From positions 788,769-852,768 of the forward strand of contig QANY01011430.1 in assembly GCA_003255025.1 (NCBI GenBank): a DNA stretch of 64,000 nucleotides, in the 5' to 3' direction. Of this stretch, positions 20,385 to 33,263 are shown one piece after another. The position numbers and the translations under genes are program-made. The notes under the pieces are model-generated. The model did no database searches and was not told the origin of the DNA. It was given only the letters and a program-made list of their open reading frames with translations. Source of the stretch: Datisca glomerata. Its lineage: Eukaryota > Streptophyta > Magnoliopsida > Cucurbitales > Datiscaceae. Position 1 is the first letter of the stretch. Every line of letters starts with the position of its first letter.

Positions 20385-20550
20385 GACTATTATGGTGCCA
20401 CATGACACTACAGTAGCGAGTGCGCAACACTGTAGTGCCATATGACACTACAGTGGTGCCGTGAGACACTGTGCTGGCTCATGGCATACTGCAATGCCAT
20501 GTGGCACTGCGGGTGTGCACAATTGCAGTGGACCCCACTACAATTGGTAA
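20385..20550. repeat. Short interleaved direct and inverted repeats in the Copia-1 LTR
   Basis: Words such as TGCCATGTGGCACTAC, GACACTACAGT and GTGCACAATTGCAGTGG recur in both orientations. The same cluster is in the 3' LTR (28440-28585) and, reverse-complemented, in the solo LTR (53545-53735). It can fold into stem-loops. Role unknown. Confidence 0.7.
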
Positions 20551-21232
20551 TTTTATAATAAATACTATTTCAATTTATTCTTAAAAAACTGATACAACAT
20601 TATCTATAATATATACAGATATTATTCCAATTGCCTTTGTTGTGAAAGAAGATGAGTGAATCAGTTGACCAGTTCATCAGTTCGCCAATCAAGAGTTGAA
20701 TTGAGAACACGATTGGTGCCAGAGTGATTTTCTTATATGATTAAACGTTAATCAAATCTCTAAAAGAATAATCAACACGTTCATTTAGAGAATCGTCTCA
20801 CTAAAGTCTTTTTCAGTAAATCTCTAGATCTCATATGTTGAGAACATCTAGTGACAGAAAAAAGTGTCTTGTAATATTCTACGTGCCCATACACGTCCTA
20901 GTGTGTTGAGGATTGACTTGGAAGATCGTGGTGTGGATCTCAAAGTCTACTGATCATTAGAACGATTTCGTGGGAACGGAAGATCGATCGATTTTTACAA
21001 GGATACTTGATATAGACTACAAGAGGTATATGATTCCTAACATTGCATGTTGTAAATTTAACTTATAAATATATAATGAATCCTGACTGGTTGAAAAAAA
21101 GTTTTTATTTGATTATCGTGGCATTGTGCAAGCTTATTTTATTAAAAGATTCATTTTTATTAAAAATTTAATTTTTTAACAGACCATGCGCCTCCACACT
21201 TCCACCAAGGACACGCTGCGATGATCAGCAAG

Positions 21233-21244
21233 TGGTATCAGAGC
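21233..21244 (+). promoter_or_regulatory. Copia-1 primer binding site
   Basis: TGGTATCAGAGC, complementary to the 3' end of initiator tRNA-Met, starts two bases after the LTR end. Confidence 0.85.
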
Positions 21245-23129
21245 GGGCTTTATATATTTACATGTTAAATGTTGTGTGGGTTTTCTTACATTATTCATAT
21301 AATATGAGATATGTATGATGATGAATGGTTATGTTTTTTGAATGTATGGAAAATAACGGATCGTTAATTGTATGTTGTTTATTGAGTTAGGCTTTGTTTT
21401 AATTCTTCTTACATCTCGTGTAAGCCGAATTGAGGCGTAGGAATTTTTATAATTTTATTTTGAATAATATTTTAATTATTCTGAACGCGAGAAGTCGAAG
21501 AACACACGAGATGATTGACAAAAATTTATTATTCACATGAAAACATCATTGATATGTGAAAACACTGTTCATCCGCGAAAACACTGTTCGCCCGTGAAAA
21601 CATTATTCGAGCCATAAATTTACTATTTCGGCGGAGGTGAATAGTGCCGGCGGTACTATACCGTTAATGAATAGTGGTTTCCGGTGCGGCAGGCGGCTAT
21701 CGACGGTGAGATGGGCAACGGTGGTGATAGGCGGCGATCGGAGAGTCCTATCGTCGGTGACAACTGTTGTCACGTTTTAGGTTAGTTTTCAACAAACCAA
21801 ACAACAAATTCTATCACTTAAGAGTTTCATTAAAACTCAAACTCTTTTAATTATCCATTTAAAGTTTGAAATTAATGTAATCTTAAAATTAATCATTAAT
21901 TTTTGATTTTATGAAAATGAAAAATTAATAGGTTGATTGGGTTTGACCCAAGTTTGATCAAATCAAATCAAATATTTATTTGACTAAATCAAAACCAACT
22001 ATATTAAGAAGGATAATTATAGAAATTATTTTAATTAAAAAATATTTTTTCTAATTAAAAAGAGTTTTGTTAAAAGCTTGAAAATTATGAAGATGGACAT
22101 CAGGAGGAGAAGACAATATTTGAGAGATATGTATTCTTGAAGTCCGCTTTGTAATTTTATTTTTTTATTTCAAGGATTGTAATTTAGAAATACTCAATAG
22201 TCACCCGATTTATTATTATTTTATTTAATTATTAAAGAGTTGTTTAATTGTTATGTTTGATAACATGTCCATGCATTAAGTGATCACATACCATACATGA
22301 AAATCCCACACAGTTTTATTTAATCATGCATCTCATATGTAGAAACATGATTTATTAAGATTGTCCTAATATGTTTAATTAAAGTTTGATGAATATAATT
22401 AATTAGTTAATCTAAATTCACCTACTTATGACTTAGGCGCTTCAGAAAGTTAAATGAACTTAGACTAATGAGATTGGATTAACTGATAATTAAATATTCA
22501 TAGGGTTATTATTTTAACTAGTAATTAATTTAGAATTAATTGATTAGTTAAAATAGAAAGACATTATCCTAAAATAGTGAGTGGGAGAAGGTTGACATGT
22601 CAATGTAATCTATGGTCTCTATCATTAGTACAACACCGTGAGGTGCAGTGAGAGTCTCGAGATGGCTTTGTTTTCATCCCCCTAAGTAAGGTTTCGAGCT
22701 GTACCAATACCAAGGTTGGACTTCTTAAGAAGATAGGATGAAGTGATATAGTTTAGTTTTGACCGACCCTAAGGCAACATATTTCAAATGAAGACATGAT
22801 ATTTGAATGATGGGTTACACTCACAATTAAGTTTTTATGTGGATAGTTGTGACTTGACCGAACAAGCAATACCTTATTGTTAAAAGATTAAATATGAGAT
22901 ATTTTAAATTTTAATTAATAAGGACGAGAATGTCTCATAGATTATCTTAGATTAATCTGACCAACTCTAAGGCGGCACATTAATCATTGGGTTGTTTTAT
23001 CGTGATTAGTAAATGCTAAATTTATGTGTTTATTATGATTGCATTCATGCATCACGTTTACTTTTCGAATTCTAGATATTTATCAATTATATTGAATCAC
23101 GTAAGTTTTAAATTTTAGTTATCAATATT
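21245..23129 (+). other. Copia-1 untranslated leader
   Basis: About 1.9 kb without a credible frame separates the primer site from gag. It includes a GC-richer GGCGG/CGGTG patch (21640-21765) and AT-rich DNA. A similar GC patch occurs in the Copia-2 leader (31620-31800). Confidence 0.6.
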
Positions 23130-23975
23130 ATGTCTACCATGGGCAACCATGTTACTGCTTTACTCACTCTTGAGAAATTGAATGGTGATAATTTCCTACG
23201 TTGGAAAAAAAATATGAACTTAATGCTGATTTGTGAGAACCATAAGTTCGTTCTTACTGAGGAATGTCCTGAGAAGCTCGTTGCTAACGCCCACAAGAAT
23301 GTTGGGGACAAATATGATGCTTGTATCATATCAAACAATAAGGCGAAGTGCTACATGCTTGTGAGCATGAATGATGTTCTGAGAACCAAGCATGAAAACA
23401 TGGAGATGCCTATGAGATTATGGAATCTTGACAGACAATGTTTTGGCAGCAGCCCGATCAAAGTCGTCATGAGGACACTAGGAGCTATATGGCAACTAAA
23501 ATGAGGAAGGGTACATCTGTTCGAGAACATGTGTTGAACATGATCAACATAACGCACGAGGCAGAAGTACATGGGGCGACCATTGATGTGCGGACTCAAG
23601 TTAGCATCATATTAGAGTCGCTCACACCATCTTTTTCTGCTTTCACGACCAACTATATCATGAACAAGTTGCAATTCAACATGACCCAATTGTTGAATGA
23701 ATGAATTGTAGACGTTTGAGTAACTCAATGTTAGAATGACCAAACAGGGCGAGGCAAATTTTATCGAGCAAAAGCCTTCTTCCAATATTATTAAGAACAA
23801 AAAAAGGAAGAAGAACAATGGTAAGGACAAGAGTAAGAACAAAAGAGTAAAGAAAGTCAAGACATCGCCGAAGGCCAAGAAGAACAAGAAAGACAACAAG
23901 CCCAAAGGAAAGTGTTTCCACTGTGGGTTGAATGTCATTAGAAGAGAAACTATAACAAGTATCTCTCCGAGCTGA
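23130..23975 (+). pseudogene. Copia-1 gag remnant
   Basis: The start MSTMGNHVTALLTLEKLNGD leads into DNFLRWKKNMNLML, a typical Copia gag N-terminus. The frame breaks near 23440 and continues in another (RKGTSVREHVLNMINITHEA, then MNKLQFNMTQLLNE) to a TGA at 23702. A lysine-rich basic region and the zinc knuckle start CFHCG (about 23917) follow in the first frame. The rest of the knuckle is out of frame (NVIRRETITS), so the CCHC motif is broken. At least two frameshifts and one stop are present. Confidence 0.85.
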
Positions 23976-24084
23976 AAAGGAAAGGTAAATATGATTTACT
24001 TGTACTTAAAGCTTGTTTAGTGGAATATGATTTGATTCAAGAGCCATTAATCGTGTATGTTCTTCTTTGCAAATGCTTGATTCG

Positions 24085-25274
24085 TCAAGGGAGCTGGCTG
24101 ATGGTGAGGTCGTTTTGAGAGTTGACAGTGGTGCACTTGTGTCAGCTAAAGCATTAGGGACAGTCTATTTACTTTTTGGATATAATTAGTTAATTTTGAA
24201 CGATGTTTATTATATTCTTAGTTTTTTGAGAAATTTGATTTCTCTTTCATTTTTGCAAGAACAGTTATTCGAAGTTTCTTTCATTAATAAAGAGTTTATT
24301 ATTTTTAAGAATGGATTCGATATCCGTCATGCTAAAATTATAAACGGATTGTATATGCTTAAACTGACTAAACGCGCGTTAAATAGTTCTGAATTATTTA
24401 AAGTAGCAAAACCTAAAAATAACAAACGACAAAGAGTTTCTCATGATGATAACACATATTTATGGCATCTTAGGATGTGACATATTAATCTAGATAGGTT
24501 AAACAGTTTAAAAAGCATGGTGCATTGAGAGAACTAAAAGTTGGAACTCTTTCTGTTTGTGAATCCTGTCTAGATGGTAAAATGACCAAGAGACATTTCA
24601 CATTAAAAGGCCAAAGAGCTAAGGAACCACTTGAGTTAGTACATAGTGATGTCTGTGGATCGATCAATGTACAAGCTAGAGGTGGGTATGAGTATTTTGT
24701 CACTTTCATTGACGACTACTCAAGATATGGTTATAATTACCTAATGCATCGAAAGTCTAAAACTTTTGGAAAGTTTAAAGACTTCAAGGCTGAAAAGAAA
24801 TTAGGTAAATCATTGAAAACTCTTTGACCAAATCGAGGTGGTGAATACTTGGATTTAGAATTCAAGGATTATTTACTGGATTGTAGAATCTTATCCCAAC
24901 TCACAGCACCTGGAACACCACAGCAAAATGGTGTTGCAGATATGAGAACCCGAACTTTATTGGATATGGTTAGGTCGATGTTAAACTGCTCATCATTGTA
25001 ACTTACATTTTGGGGATATGCATTACACGCGACAACTTACATTTTGAATGTAGTGCCCTCTAAATCTATAAGCAAGACGCCTTTAGAGTTATGGAATGAC
25101 TCCAGACCTAGTTTATGTCATTTTCGTATATGGGGGTGTCTAGCTCACGTTCTTAGACCTAATACCAGAAAGTTAGACCCAAGAACTGAGGTATGCATAT
25201 TCGTTGGCTATTCTCCAGAAACTAGATGTGAGTACTTTTATAGTCACAATGATCAAAAGGTGTTGCATCTATAA
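24085..25274 (+). pseudogene. Copia-1 protease, GAG-pre-integrase and integrase remnant
   Basis: VDSGALVSAKALG near 24121 is a decayed protease active site (family pattern DSGA). GAG-pre-integrase residues include NDVYYILSFLRNLISLSFLQ (24199) and YLWHLRM (24459). Integrase: CESCLDGKMTKRHF (24564), then LELVHSDVCGSINVQARGGY and FVTFIDDYSRYGY with catalytic aspartates; SQLTAPGTPQQNGVA (about 24895) precedes the position of the catalytic glutamate, here replaced in DMRTRTLLDM (usual ERRNRTLLDM). RIWGCLAHV follows at 25128. Several stops and frameshifts make it non-functional. Confidence 0.85.
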
Positions 25275-25639
25275 ATCCAACCTTTCTTGAGCATGACTAT
25301 ATGTAAAACTATAAATCTCATAACAAAGTAGTTCTCGAGGAATTAGCGACTGATAAGATCAGAGCACCTTCAATTTCTACTGATAAACGATAAATTAGAG
25401 AATCACAATTCCTGCAAGGAAATCCCGATGCAACGTCGTAATGGGAGGCTTGTGAGACAACCAGTTCGCTATGAACTAGAGGCACATGTCCTAGTGTCAT
25501 ACACTAATACGGATGATCTATTATCTTATGAAGAAGCAATGGATGATTTTGAAAATAAGAAATGGTAAGATGCCATGAACTAGAAAATGGAATCTATGTA
25601 TTTCAATTCAATCTGAGAACTTGTAGATCCATCTGAAAA

Positions 25640-27040
25640 TGTCAGGCCCAAGATGTAAATGGATCTTCAAAAAGAAAAAAGGTGCAGATGGGAAAGTAAA
25701 GACTTTCACGGCACGGTTAGTAGCCAATGACTATACACAAAGGGATGAAGTCAATTATGAAGAGACATTGTCCCCTATGGCCATGCTAAAATCCATTCGC
25801 ATCCTTTAGTCCATAGCCGCTAGTTTTGACTATGAGATATGACAAATGGATGTCAAGAAGGGTTCGTACAAAAAGGGACAAGATTAAAAAGTATGCAAGT
25901 TACTTGGATCCATTTATGGATTAAATCAAGCATCTAGAACTTAGAATCTTACCTTTGATGAAATTATAAAGTCTTATGGCTTCGAGCAAAATGTGGACGA
26001 AGCCTATGTTTATAAATACACCAAAGATAAGATAGTGATTTCCTTAGTTCTTTATGTTGATGATGTTTTAATCATTGAGAATGATGTAGAAACTTTGTCT
26101 AAGGTAAAGAAGTGGTTAGCTGAAAAATTTCAAATGAAAGATTTGGGAGAAGCGAGCTATGTTCTAGGCATCCAAATCCTAAGAAAAAGAAATAACAAGT
26201 TATTAGCACTTTTTGAGGCATCTTATATTGATAAGGTGCTAGAGTGATTCTCTTAGAGAATTCCAAGAAAGGTCAACAACTGACCAAAAATGGGATTGTC
26301 CTCTCTAAGGAACAATGTCCTAAGACACCTCAGGAGGAAGAAGATATGAGAAAGGTTCCATATGCTTCAGTAGTTAGAAGTCTCATGTATGTCATGTTGT
26401 GTACGAGACTGGACATCTGTTATGTAGTTAGAATTGTCAGTCATTATCAATCAAGTTCAGGTTTGGAACACTGGATTGCAGTAAAGCAAATTCTCAAATA
26501 TCTTAGGAGAATGAGAAACTATATGCTTGTTTATTCAGGTGGAGACCTGAACCTCACTAGATATACTAATTCTGATTTTCAATCAGACAGGGACAATCAA
26601 AAGTCGACATCTGAATCAATATTCAGCCTAGGTAGAGGAGCTGTAGTCTGAAAAAATATTAAACAATCTAGCATTGTATATTCCACTATGGAAGCCGAAT
26701 ATATAGCGGCTCATGAAGCTACGAAGAGGCGGTATGACTCAGAAAGTTCTATTCTAATTTGGAAGTAATTCCATATATGGACAAGCCATTGATCTTGTAC
26801 TATGATAACAACGTGGCGGTAGCAAATTTCAAGGAACCGAGGAGTCATAAGAGGGTCAAGCACATAGAGAGGAAATATCATTTTGTAAGAGAGTCCGGGC
26901 ATCGAGGGGATGTGAATGTTATGAGGATAACATCGAAATAAAACTTGGCTGATATTTTTACAAAGACACTTCCTGCGAAGTCATTTGAGGGCCACATGCG
27001 TAACATGAGATTAAGAGAGATGTCACATTTGCTTTAGGGC
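25640..27040 (+). pseudogene. Copia-1 reverse transcriptase and RNase H remnant
   Basis: RT begins with KVKTFTARLVANDYTQRDEV (about 25695) and MLKSIRIL. After QMDVKK a deletion removes the stretch that normally holds AFLNG. YGLNQASRT and the catalytic LYVDDVLII (26056) follow. The frame stops at 26245 and resumes with PYASVVRSLMYVMLCTRLD (26357), a typical Copia RT/RNase H junction. RNase H pieces include NSDFQSDRDNQKSTS, YSTMEAEYIAAHEA (26680) and the C-terminal LADIFTKTLPAKSFEGHM (26944). Confidence 0.85.
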
Positions 27041-27051
27041 AAGTGGGAGAT
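27039..27051 (+). promoter_or_regulatory. Copia-1 polypurine tract
   Basis: GCAAGTGGGAGAT directly before TGTTGG at 27052 is the standard Copia polypurine tract. Confidence 0.85.
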
Positions 27052-29264
27052 TGTTGGGGGGGTTATGCCCTCAAAACATGTGTATTGACATTTTGATATA
27101 AAATTTAACGAGGATTGCATTTTTCTTATAATTGTTCTCTTTAAATTATTGTTGAATAATTTATATAAATATCTGAAAATTCAATATTCATTAATGAGAC
27201 TATTAATCTTGTATTAGAACGAGCGGATTAAGATCATAGATAATGAATAAAATTGCCAGCAACATATTAAAGTATGAAATCTTTAATGAATGGTTGCTAG
27301 TACGGTTCGCTAAACATTATGAATGCATGTGATCTAAATCTAGATTATTGAAGTACTTTATATAATAAGATTATATATGAGAGGAGCGATGTGAATTAAT
27401 ATATTTATTAACGTACCGTTTATCATAAAGATTTAATACACATCAATGAGATGATCATATGTAGATCAGTCTGAATCTTAAGTAGTCATAAACTCCTATA
27501 CATGTTTACTGGATCTTTTAATTCTCTGGTTAAGGTCTGTTTGCTAATCAGGCTAGTGACTTTTATTTTGGAGATTTAGTGATGTCGATGGTTGGAGACA
27601 TGATTTTACAAGATTGAGAATCTAAACTTTCCTACCGGATCGTATATTGGTTTCCTTAAGTGTTAATTCTGGAACTGAATGACTATTGAGCTCAAATTTA
27701 TAATAAGATTATAAATTAGTCATTCATTAGTGTATTAATGATACTTAAGGATCAAGAGGTAATTAGAAGGGTTTTTGTCTAGTTCTAATTTAAGAACCAA
27801 TAATTAGACGACAGAACTATATGAAATGATTATGTCAGTGGACTACATGAGAATATTTTGTAAATACATTCTATAATCTCTAAGAGTATAATTTCATATT
27901 TATGGTAGAGTAATAATGGAATTAATAAATAAAATTATTTAATTAAAGAGTTTAATTAATAATCTGGTTTATTGGAACTTATGATTTTAGGTTCATGGTC
28001 CTCAAGTCACCTCTATACTACGCTATCTAGGGTGTGAATATTTTAAGACATGATAAATGACTGACTTGTAAAATAAATGTTTATACTGAGACAAGTACAT
28101 AATTATGAGATAACTATGTGTGATTAATTAATTAAATTATTTATATATTTAAATATAATTTTTGAAAATTTTATTTATAATTATCATTGTTTTAATTATC
28201 GATAAGTGAGACTGAATATCTAATTTATGAAATTAGATAATTAAATTATTATTAGATAATAATTTAAATCAACTAAATCTGTTATTTGTGAAATAATAGA
28301 TAAGTTAGTTGATAGAAATAATGAGATATGTTAATTTTGAATTAACTGATATCTAGATACTTATTTCATTAAAATAAATATTTAATTCGCAGTAATTGCC
28401 ACGTGTCAATCATTGATAGGATATCAAAAATCGACACGGATTGTTGTGGTGCCACGTTGCCCAACAGGAGTGAGTGTGCAACATTGTAGTGTCGTGAGGC
28501 ACTGTGCTGGCTCACGGCACACTACAGTGCCATGTGGCACTACAGTTGTGCACAATTGTAGTGGGTCCCACTGCAATTGATAATTTTATAATTAAATATT
28601 ATCTTAGTTTCTTCCTAAAAATATGATACGCCGTTATCTAGAATATATAGATATATTATTCTAATGACTTTTGTTGTTGAAAGAAGAAGAGAGAATCAGT
28701 TGATCAGATCATCATTTTGTCAAACAAGAGTTAAATTGAGAACACGATTGGTATCAGAAAGTTTTTCTTCTACGATTAAATGTTAATCAAATTTTTAAAA
28801 GAATAATCATCACGTTCTTTTAGACAATTGTCTCGCGAAAGTCTTTCTCAGTAAATCTCTAAATCTCATGTGTTGAGAACATCTAGAGACAGAAAAAATG
28901 TCTTGTGATATTATATGTGCCCGCACAGGTTCTAGTGTGTTGAGGTTTGACTTGGAAGATCTTAGCGTGGATCTCGGAGTCTACTGATCGTTGGAACGAT
29001 TTTGTGAGAACGGAGAATCGATCAGTTTTTGCAAGGACACTTGATATAGACTACAAGAGTTATATGATTCTTAATTTTGTATATTGTAGATTTAACTTAT
29101 AAATATATAATAGATCCTGTCTGATTGGAAAAAAATTTATTAAGTTATCGTGGCGTTGCGCAATTTTTTGTTTTGTTAAGAGATTCGTTTTTATTAAAAG
29201 TTTAACTTTTTGAAAGGCCATAAGCCTGCACACTTCCACCATGCACGCACCGCGACGACCAGAA
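27052..29264 (+). repeat. 3' LTR of Copia-1
   Basis: It starts TGTTGGGGGGTTATGCCC and aligns with 17928-21230 without the MULE. It ends CCAGAA where the 5' copy has TCAGCA, followed by the target duplication CAACC. Confidence 0.9.
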
Positions 29265-29399
29265 CAACCAGCCTCCATCATAGGCGCGCGACCAACCTTT
29301 ACCATGGGCGCGTGACCAACCTTTACCATGGGCGCACGACCAACCTCCATCATGGGAGTGCAACCAGCCTTCGTCATTAGCGTGCAACCGAGTACCTCC
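29265..29399. repeat. 27-bp minisatellite array, right part
   Basis: About five units (CCTCCATCATAGGCGCGCGA type, CCTTTACCATGGGCGCGTGA type) continue the array at 17077-17927. The Copia-1 insertion sits between the two parts. The minus-strand frames here (29060-29377, 29202-29417) are repeat translations. Confidence 0.85.
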
Positions 29400-31389
29400 T
29401 ATTAGAATAATGTCCATAAAGTAGAGTGTAATAACTATTTATGAATATTTAGTTATTTCTCAGACATTTTGTATTATTGAATTTAATGAATAAATAAAAG
29501 TTTTCCTTTAATTAAAGTGTGTTTATAATTTACTCAAGTCATGAAATTATTATCAACGTAAGAAGAGTAAAGACAGAGTAGTCTTCCAGACAAACTCTTC
29601 CGAAATAGTTCAGAATATTATTCACAGCCTTTGGATCGAATGGGTAATCGAATCTGACTATGACTGTTAGGTTGAACCAACAGATGCTAGTCTTGGGGAT
29701 GAGAGTGGAGACTCAAACGGTTAACCTAAAAGTGTTATGGGACATGTTAAATAGACTGCTAATAAATTAGTTTAGAGAACAAACCGTTTACCTAGCTCTA
29801 AATCTAATTGTTACACCTTAAGGGTATTTTCAGAATTACCTTCATCTTGAGGTTAATATGGAGCTTGAATTAGTTACTTGAAATCTTTGATATGTTAAAA
29901 TGGATGACTTTGAATTGGCGGATGATATCTTGACTGTTGGGATCGTAATTCAAGTATGATGGAGTTACATGATTCACAGAATATGAAAATTTGCGGTTGG
30001 ATTCTGAAAACAACAATATCACCTTATGTTTTATTGATGGGTGTGTGAATAAATAAACAGGGCCTGATATTCAATGAATCGATTCATTGATTAAGATTTG
30101 TGAATTGTATGAGACAATTCACTGTTATATCTTTCTTATTCACAGTCAATAAAAGAGTTAAGGTAATAATAATAAGGGGTAAAATGGTAATTTTACATCC
30201 TCACTCTTTTTACTGATATTCACGATGAGTAATATGTTAATATATTCTATGGACCATGAAATAAAAGAGTTCATTTGCACCAACATAAAATGTAGCGCGC
30301 ATAAACCGATAGTTGATTTGAACTCGAACCTATAGTGGAGTCGTACAATTTCATGACTAAATAGATCGGGAATTTATAAAGATAAATTTTCTGAGTATTT
30401 GAATCCTATAGCTTTGTTCATGTATATCCATTCAGTTTCAGGAATAACTCAAGAGAACAGGAATAGAAAAAACGATATCGGTTGGACGAAAATATTTTTG
30501 GTGTCAAGGTGTATTTTCTACACTCATATGTGATAGGTGTTAAGTGTGCTTAATTGTATTAAAATTAATTAATTTATTATTTCCTAATTATTGGATAATT
30601 AGTAAATAAAAAAATTAATTAGTTTATTGATAGAGATCAATTACATTTATCAATTGGATTAATGAATTTCGATACAACATAAATTCTAAGAGGATATATA
30701 CAAAATTCGGCCATGGTGGTTTATTTTGGGGTTAATTATCAAAAATTTGAAATATATGGGTATATTTACAAATTTTTAAAATTAATAACTATATATGTGA
30801 TAGCAATTTGCCACAATAGAATTGTATTAGATACAACACAACTCTAGAACACAATAATTGATACTGATCAACCGTGTGTAATTATGCTGAGAGAGAAAAA
30901 GAGTTTTCTTCCCCCTTCACATGCTGCCGCCGAATTTCAAATTGAAGGAAGAAAAATTTGATCTTTCTTATTCAATCATTTTGAGAGCCCGCACTCAGTT
31001 CCTAAAAAATTCTCACAAGATATATTTTTGAAATTAACGGGTGGTTATTGGTGTGAAGAAAATTTTGGAAAATTGGTTCTTGAATATCGTACTTGGATTT
31101 TGGTTCTTGAAGATCAAGCTTGAATATTGGATCTTGAAGTTTGAAGAACGTGAAAAATGAATACATGAATTCCTACAATTCAGAAAATCTCTGATACATC
31201 ATAAAGGTGAAAATCATTTCAACCTTTTTCTATTCGTTTCAATATCTAATATGCACGATTATTTGTTGTTTTGGTTTTTAATTATTCAATTCGATTAAAT
31301 AAGTTTTAGAAAAAAAATTTATATTCCGCCCATGAACCGTTCGTGGTTCAAACTTAATTTTCTTTAATTTTAAAACCACCGATCCAACA
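29400..31389 (+). repeat. 5' LTR of Copia-2 copy A
   Basis: The start TATTAGAATAATGTCC is a mutated form of TGTTGGAATTATGTCC at 37170. The end is GATCCAACA before the primer site. The LTR is about 1990 bp and matches the copy C LTRs in reverse complement. Confidence 0.85.
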
Positions 31390-31390
31390 A

Positions 31391-31405
31391 TTGGTTTCAG
31401 AGTCA
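31391..31405 (+). promoter_or_regulatory. Copia-2 copy A primer binding site
   Basis: TTGGTTTCAGAGTCA is a diverged initiator-tRNA-Met-type primer site (family form TTGGTATCAGAGCC), directly after the LTR. Confidence 0.75.
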
Positions 31406-33263
31406 TAGGTTCTTGATTATGCATATAGATATTGGCATATATTTATGTATGGTAGATTCAAATATATTTGAATGTGTTATGTGATTGGATCCCTATCAAT
31501 TGGCTCTGAGCGTTTTTTCTTTCAACTTAGAATTGATGTACGCCGGATTTGAAACATAGAATTTAATGTAATTTATTTTATTGCAAAAGTTATAATTTTT
31601 TATAAGTTCGATATAATATCGCTGCCGCCTCAAAAATCACCAGAAAACACCATTCGTCGGCGCTGTCGCCGGAAGTTGCCGCGTACTGGAAATTGATGCC
31701 GGAAACATGGCCGAAAAGTCAACGGAACGTCACTGAAAACATCATCAGAAAAGTCACCGACCACCACCTTCGATCTAACCGTCCGCCATCGTGGCGCACC
31801 GCCTTCTGCTATCCACTGCTGTGCCCTGCGTGACGACTAGAATTTATGAAACCCGAAACGACAACAACTAGGGTTTAGGGAACCTTATCATGTTTCGCAA
31901 AAACCTTAATCTCATCTTTTACTTTTTAATATTTTGAATTTTGGTATATGATGTCAGATATTTAAAAGATAATTAGTCATTTTATCTTTTGAAACTTGTT
32001 TTTAAAAGATAATTATCTTTTTTTATCCTTTTATCTTTTGGATTTTGAATTCAAAAGAATAATTATCCATTTTATCTATTTTATCTTTTAAATTTTGAAT
32101 TTAAAAGATAATTATCTATTTATCTTTTATCTTTTGAATTTTAAATTTTAAAAGGATTATAATGAGATTATTTAATTAGGAAAATAGTTTTCCTTTATTA
32201 AAGGGTTTTGATCAAAATTTAAATTTTGCAATTTGAGTTTTAAATATTTGAAATTTAAATTAGGAATGTATTTTTTTAAAGAGATACAAATTGGTGGGAC
32301 TTCCTGAAGAATAAATAAATAATTACAGACGCCATGAAAATTAGTATTTAAATTAATTATAATTTATTTATTATTCATGAGTTATAATTAATTTTGAGCC
32401 AATATGGAGGTTAATTTTGAATGGATCATTTATTATTAATCTTGCATCATCATATAATATGTCATACAAAAAATAGTAATATGCCAATATCAAAATGCCA
32501 TGTAGAATGAACATGCATAATTGTATTTTAATTTATAATGAGTTATAATTTAAATACATTGCGAATTTTATAAAAGTTATAAATTTTAAATTGAGATTTA
32601 AATTTTATAAAAATTTATAATTTTCGAAACTTGTTTTTTCCAAATTAATAAAGAGTTATAATTTTTTTTAAAACAATGAAAAATTCATTTTTCCCAAAAC
32701 TAAGTGGCATTGTCATTTACGTTGAAACGTTCTCAAGATCCTCAATGCAAACTTGATCGTGGCACGAGGAATCGTTTAGAGCCGCCCTAACGGTCCTCTC
32801 TTCAGTGGGAGAAACTTTGGAATGGTGTCGTTTTGAGTCATCGAGTTTCTTAAGAAGTTCAAGCTTGTAAAGGAAGTAGTGAGGCAGGACCATCCCTAGA
32901 CGGACTGTTAGTTCATAGTAGCCTTTAAAGTCGATGTGTTGGTTAAACACTTAGACCGAAGCATATTGGAATTCCCCATAGGGGCTAGTCAATGGGACTA
33001 AGGTGACCAAAACCATTGGTGATTGGTTAAGCTAGATGTAGTGATATCTTAAGAAACGTTAATCAAACGTGAGGAGTCTCGATGCTATAAGAGGTAGCTT
33101 GGATGTTGTCCTTAGAAGAGACAAGCTATCTTTATTGATTGTAACATCATGGAAGAAATATTTTTTTGGATTTTTAAATATTTAGGTATTTGCATCATGC
33201 AACATACTTTCCTAAATAAATGAATATTTATTTACACCGCTTTATTTATTCTTTTTAATAATC
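31406..33263 (+). other. Copia-2 copy A untranslated leader with AAAGATAATTATC repeats
   Basis: No coding frame. At 31955-32165 the palindromic word GATAATTATC recurs within runs of AAAAGATAATTATCTTTTT and TTATCTTTTGAATTTT. Copy C carries the same region reverse-complemented at about 59690-59850, so it is a family feature. A GC-rich patch lies at 31620-31860. 32640-33260 is shared with copy B at 37607-38227. Confidence 0.65.

Larger units (their letters stand above)
17928..21230 (+). repeat. 5' LTR of Copia-1 with nested Mutator-like element
   Basis: It begins TGTTGGGAGTTGTGCCC and ends GATCAGCA just before the primer site. Apart from the insertion at 18022-19095 (element plus second TSD copy) it aligns along its length with 27052-29264. 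Confidence 0.9.
17928..29264 (+). mobile_element. Copia-1: full-length but degenerate Ty1/Copia retrotransposon
   Basis: The 5' LTR (17928-21230) and 3' LTR (27052-29264) are 2229 and 2213 bp once the nested Mutator-like element is removed. The primer site is at 21233, gag at 23130-23975, protease/integrase/RT/RNase H at 24085-27040 in Copia order, and the polypurine tract at 27039. Target duplication CAACT (17923-17927) and CAACC (29265-29269) sits inside the 27-bp array. All coding parts have frameshifts and stops. The order integrase before RT fixes the superfamily; lineage within Copia was not determined. Confidence 0.92.

Noticed and set aside
23612..23938. Minus-strand leucine/phenylalanine-rich frames resembling membrane proteins
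   Set aside because: They are the antisense of the lysine-rich basic region of Copia-1 gag.
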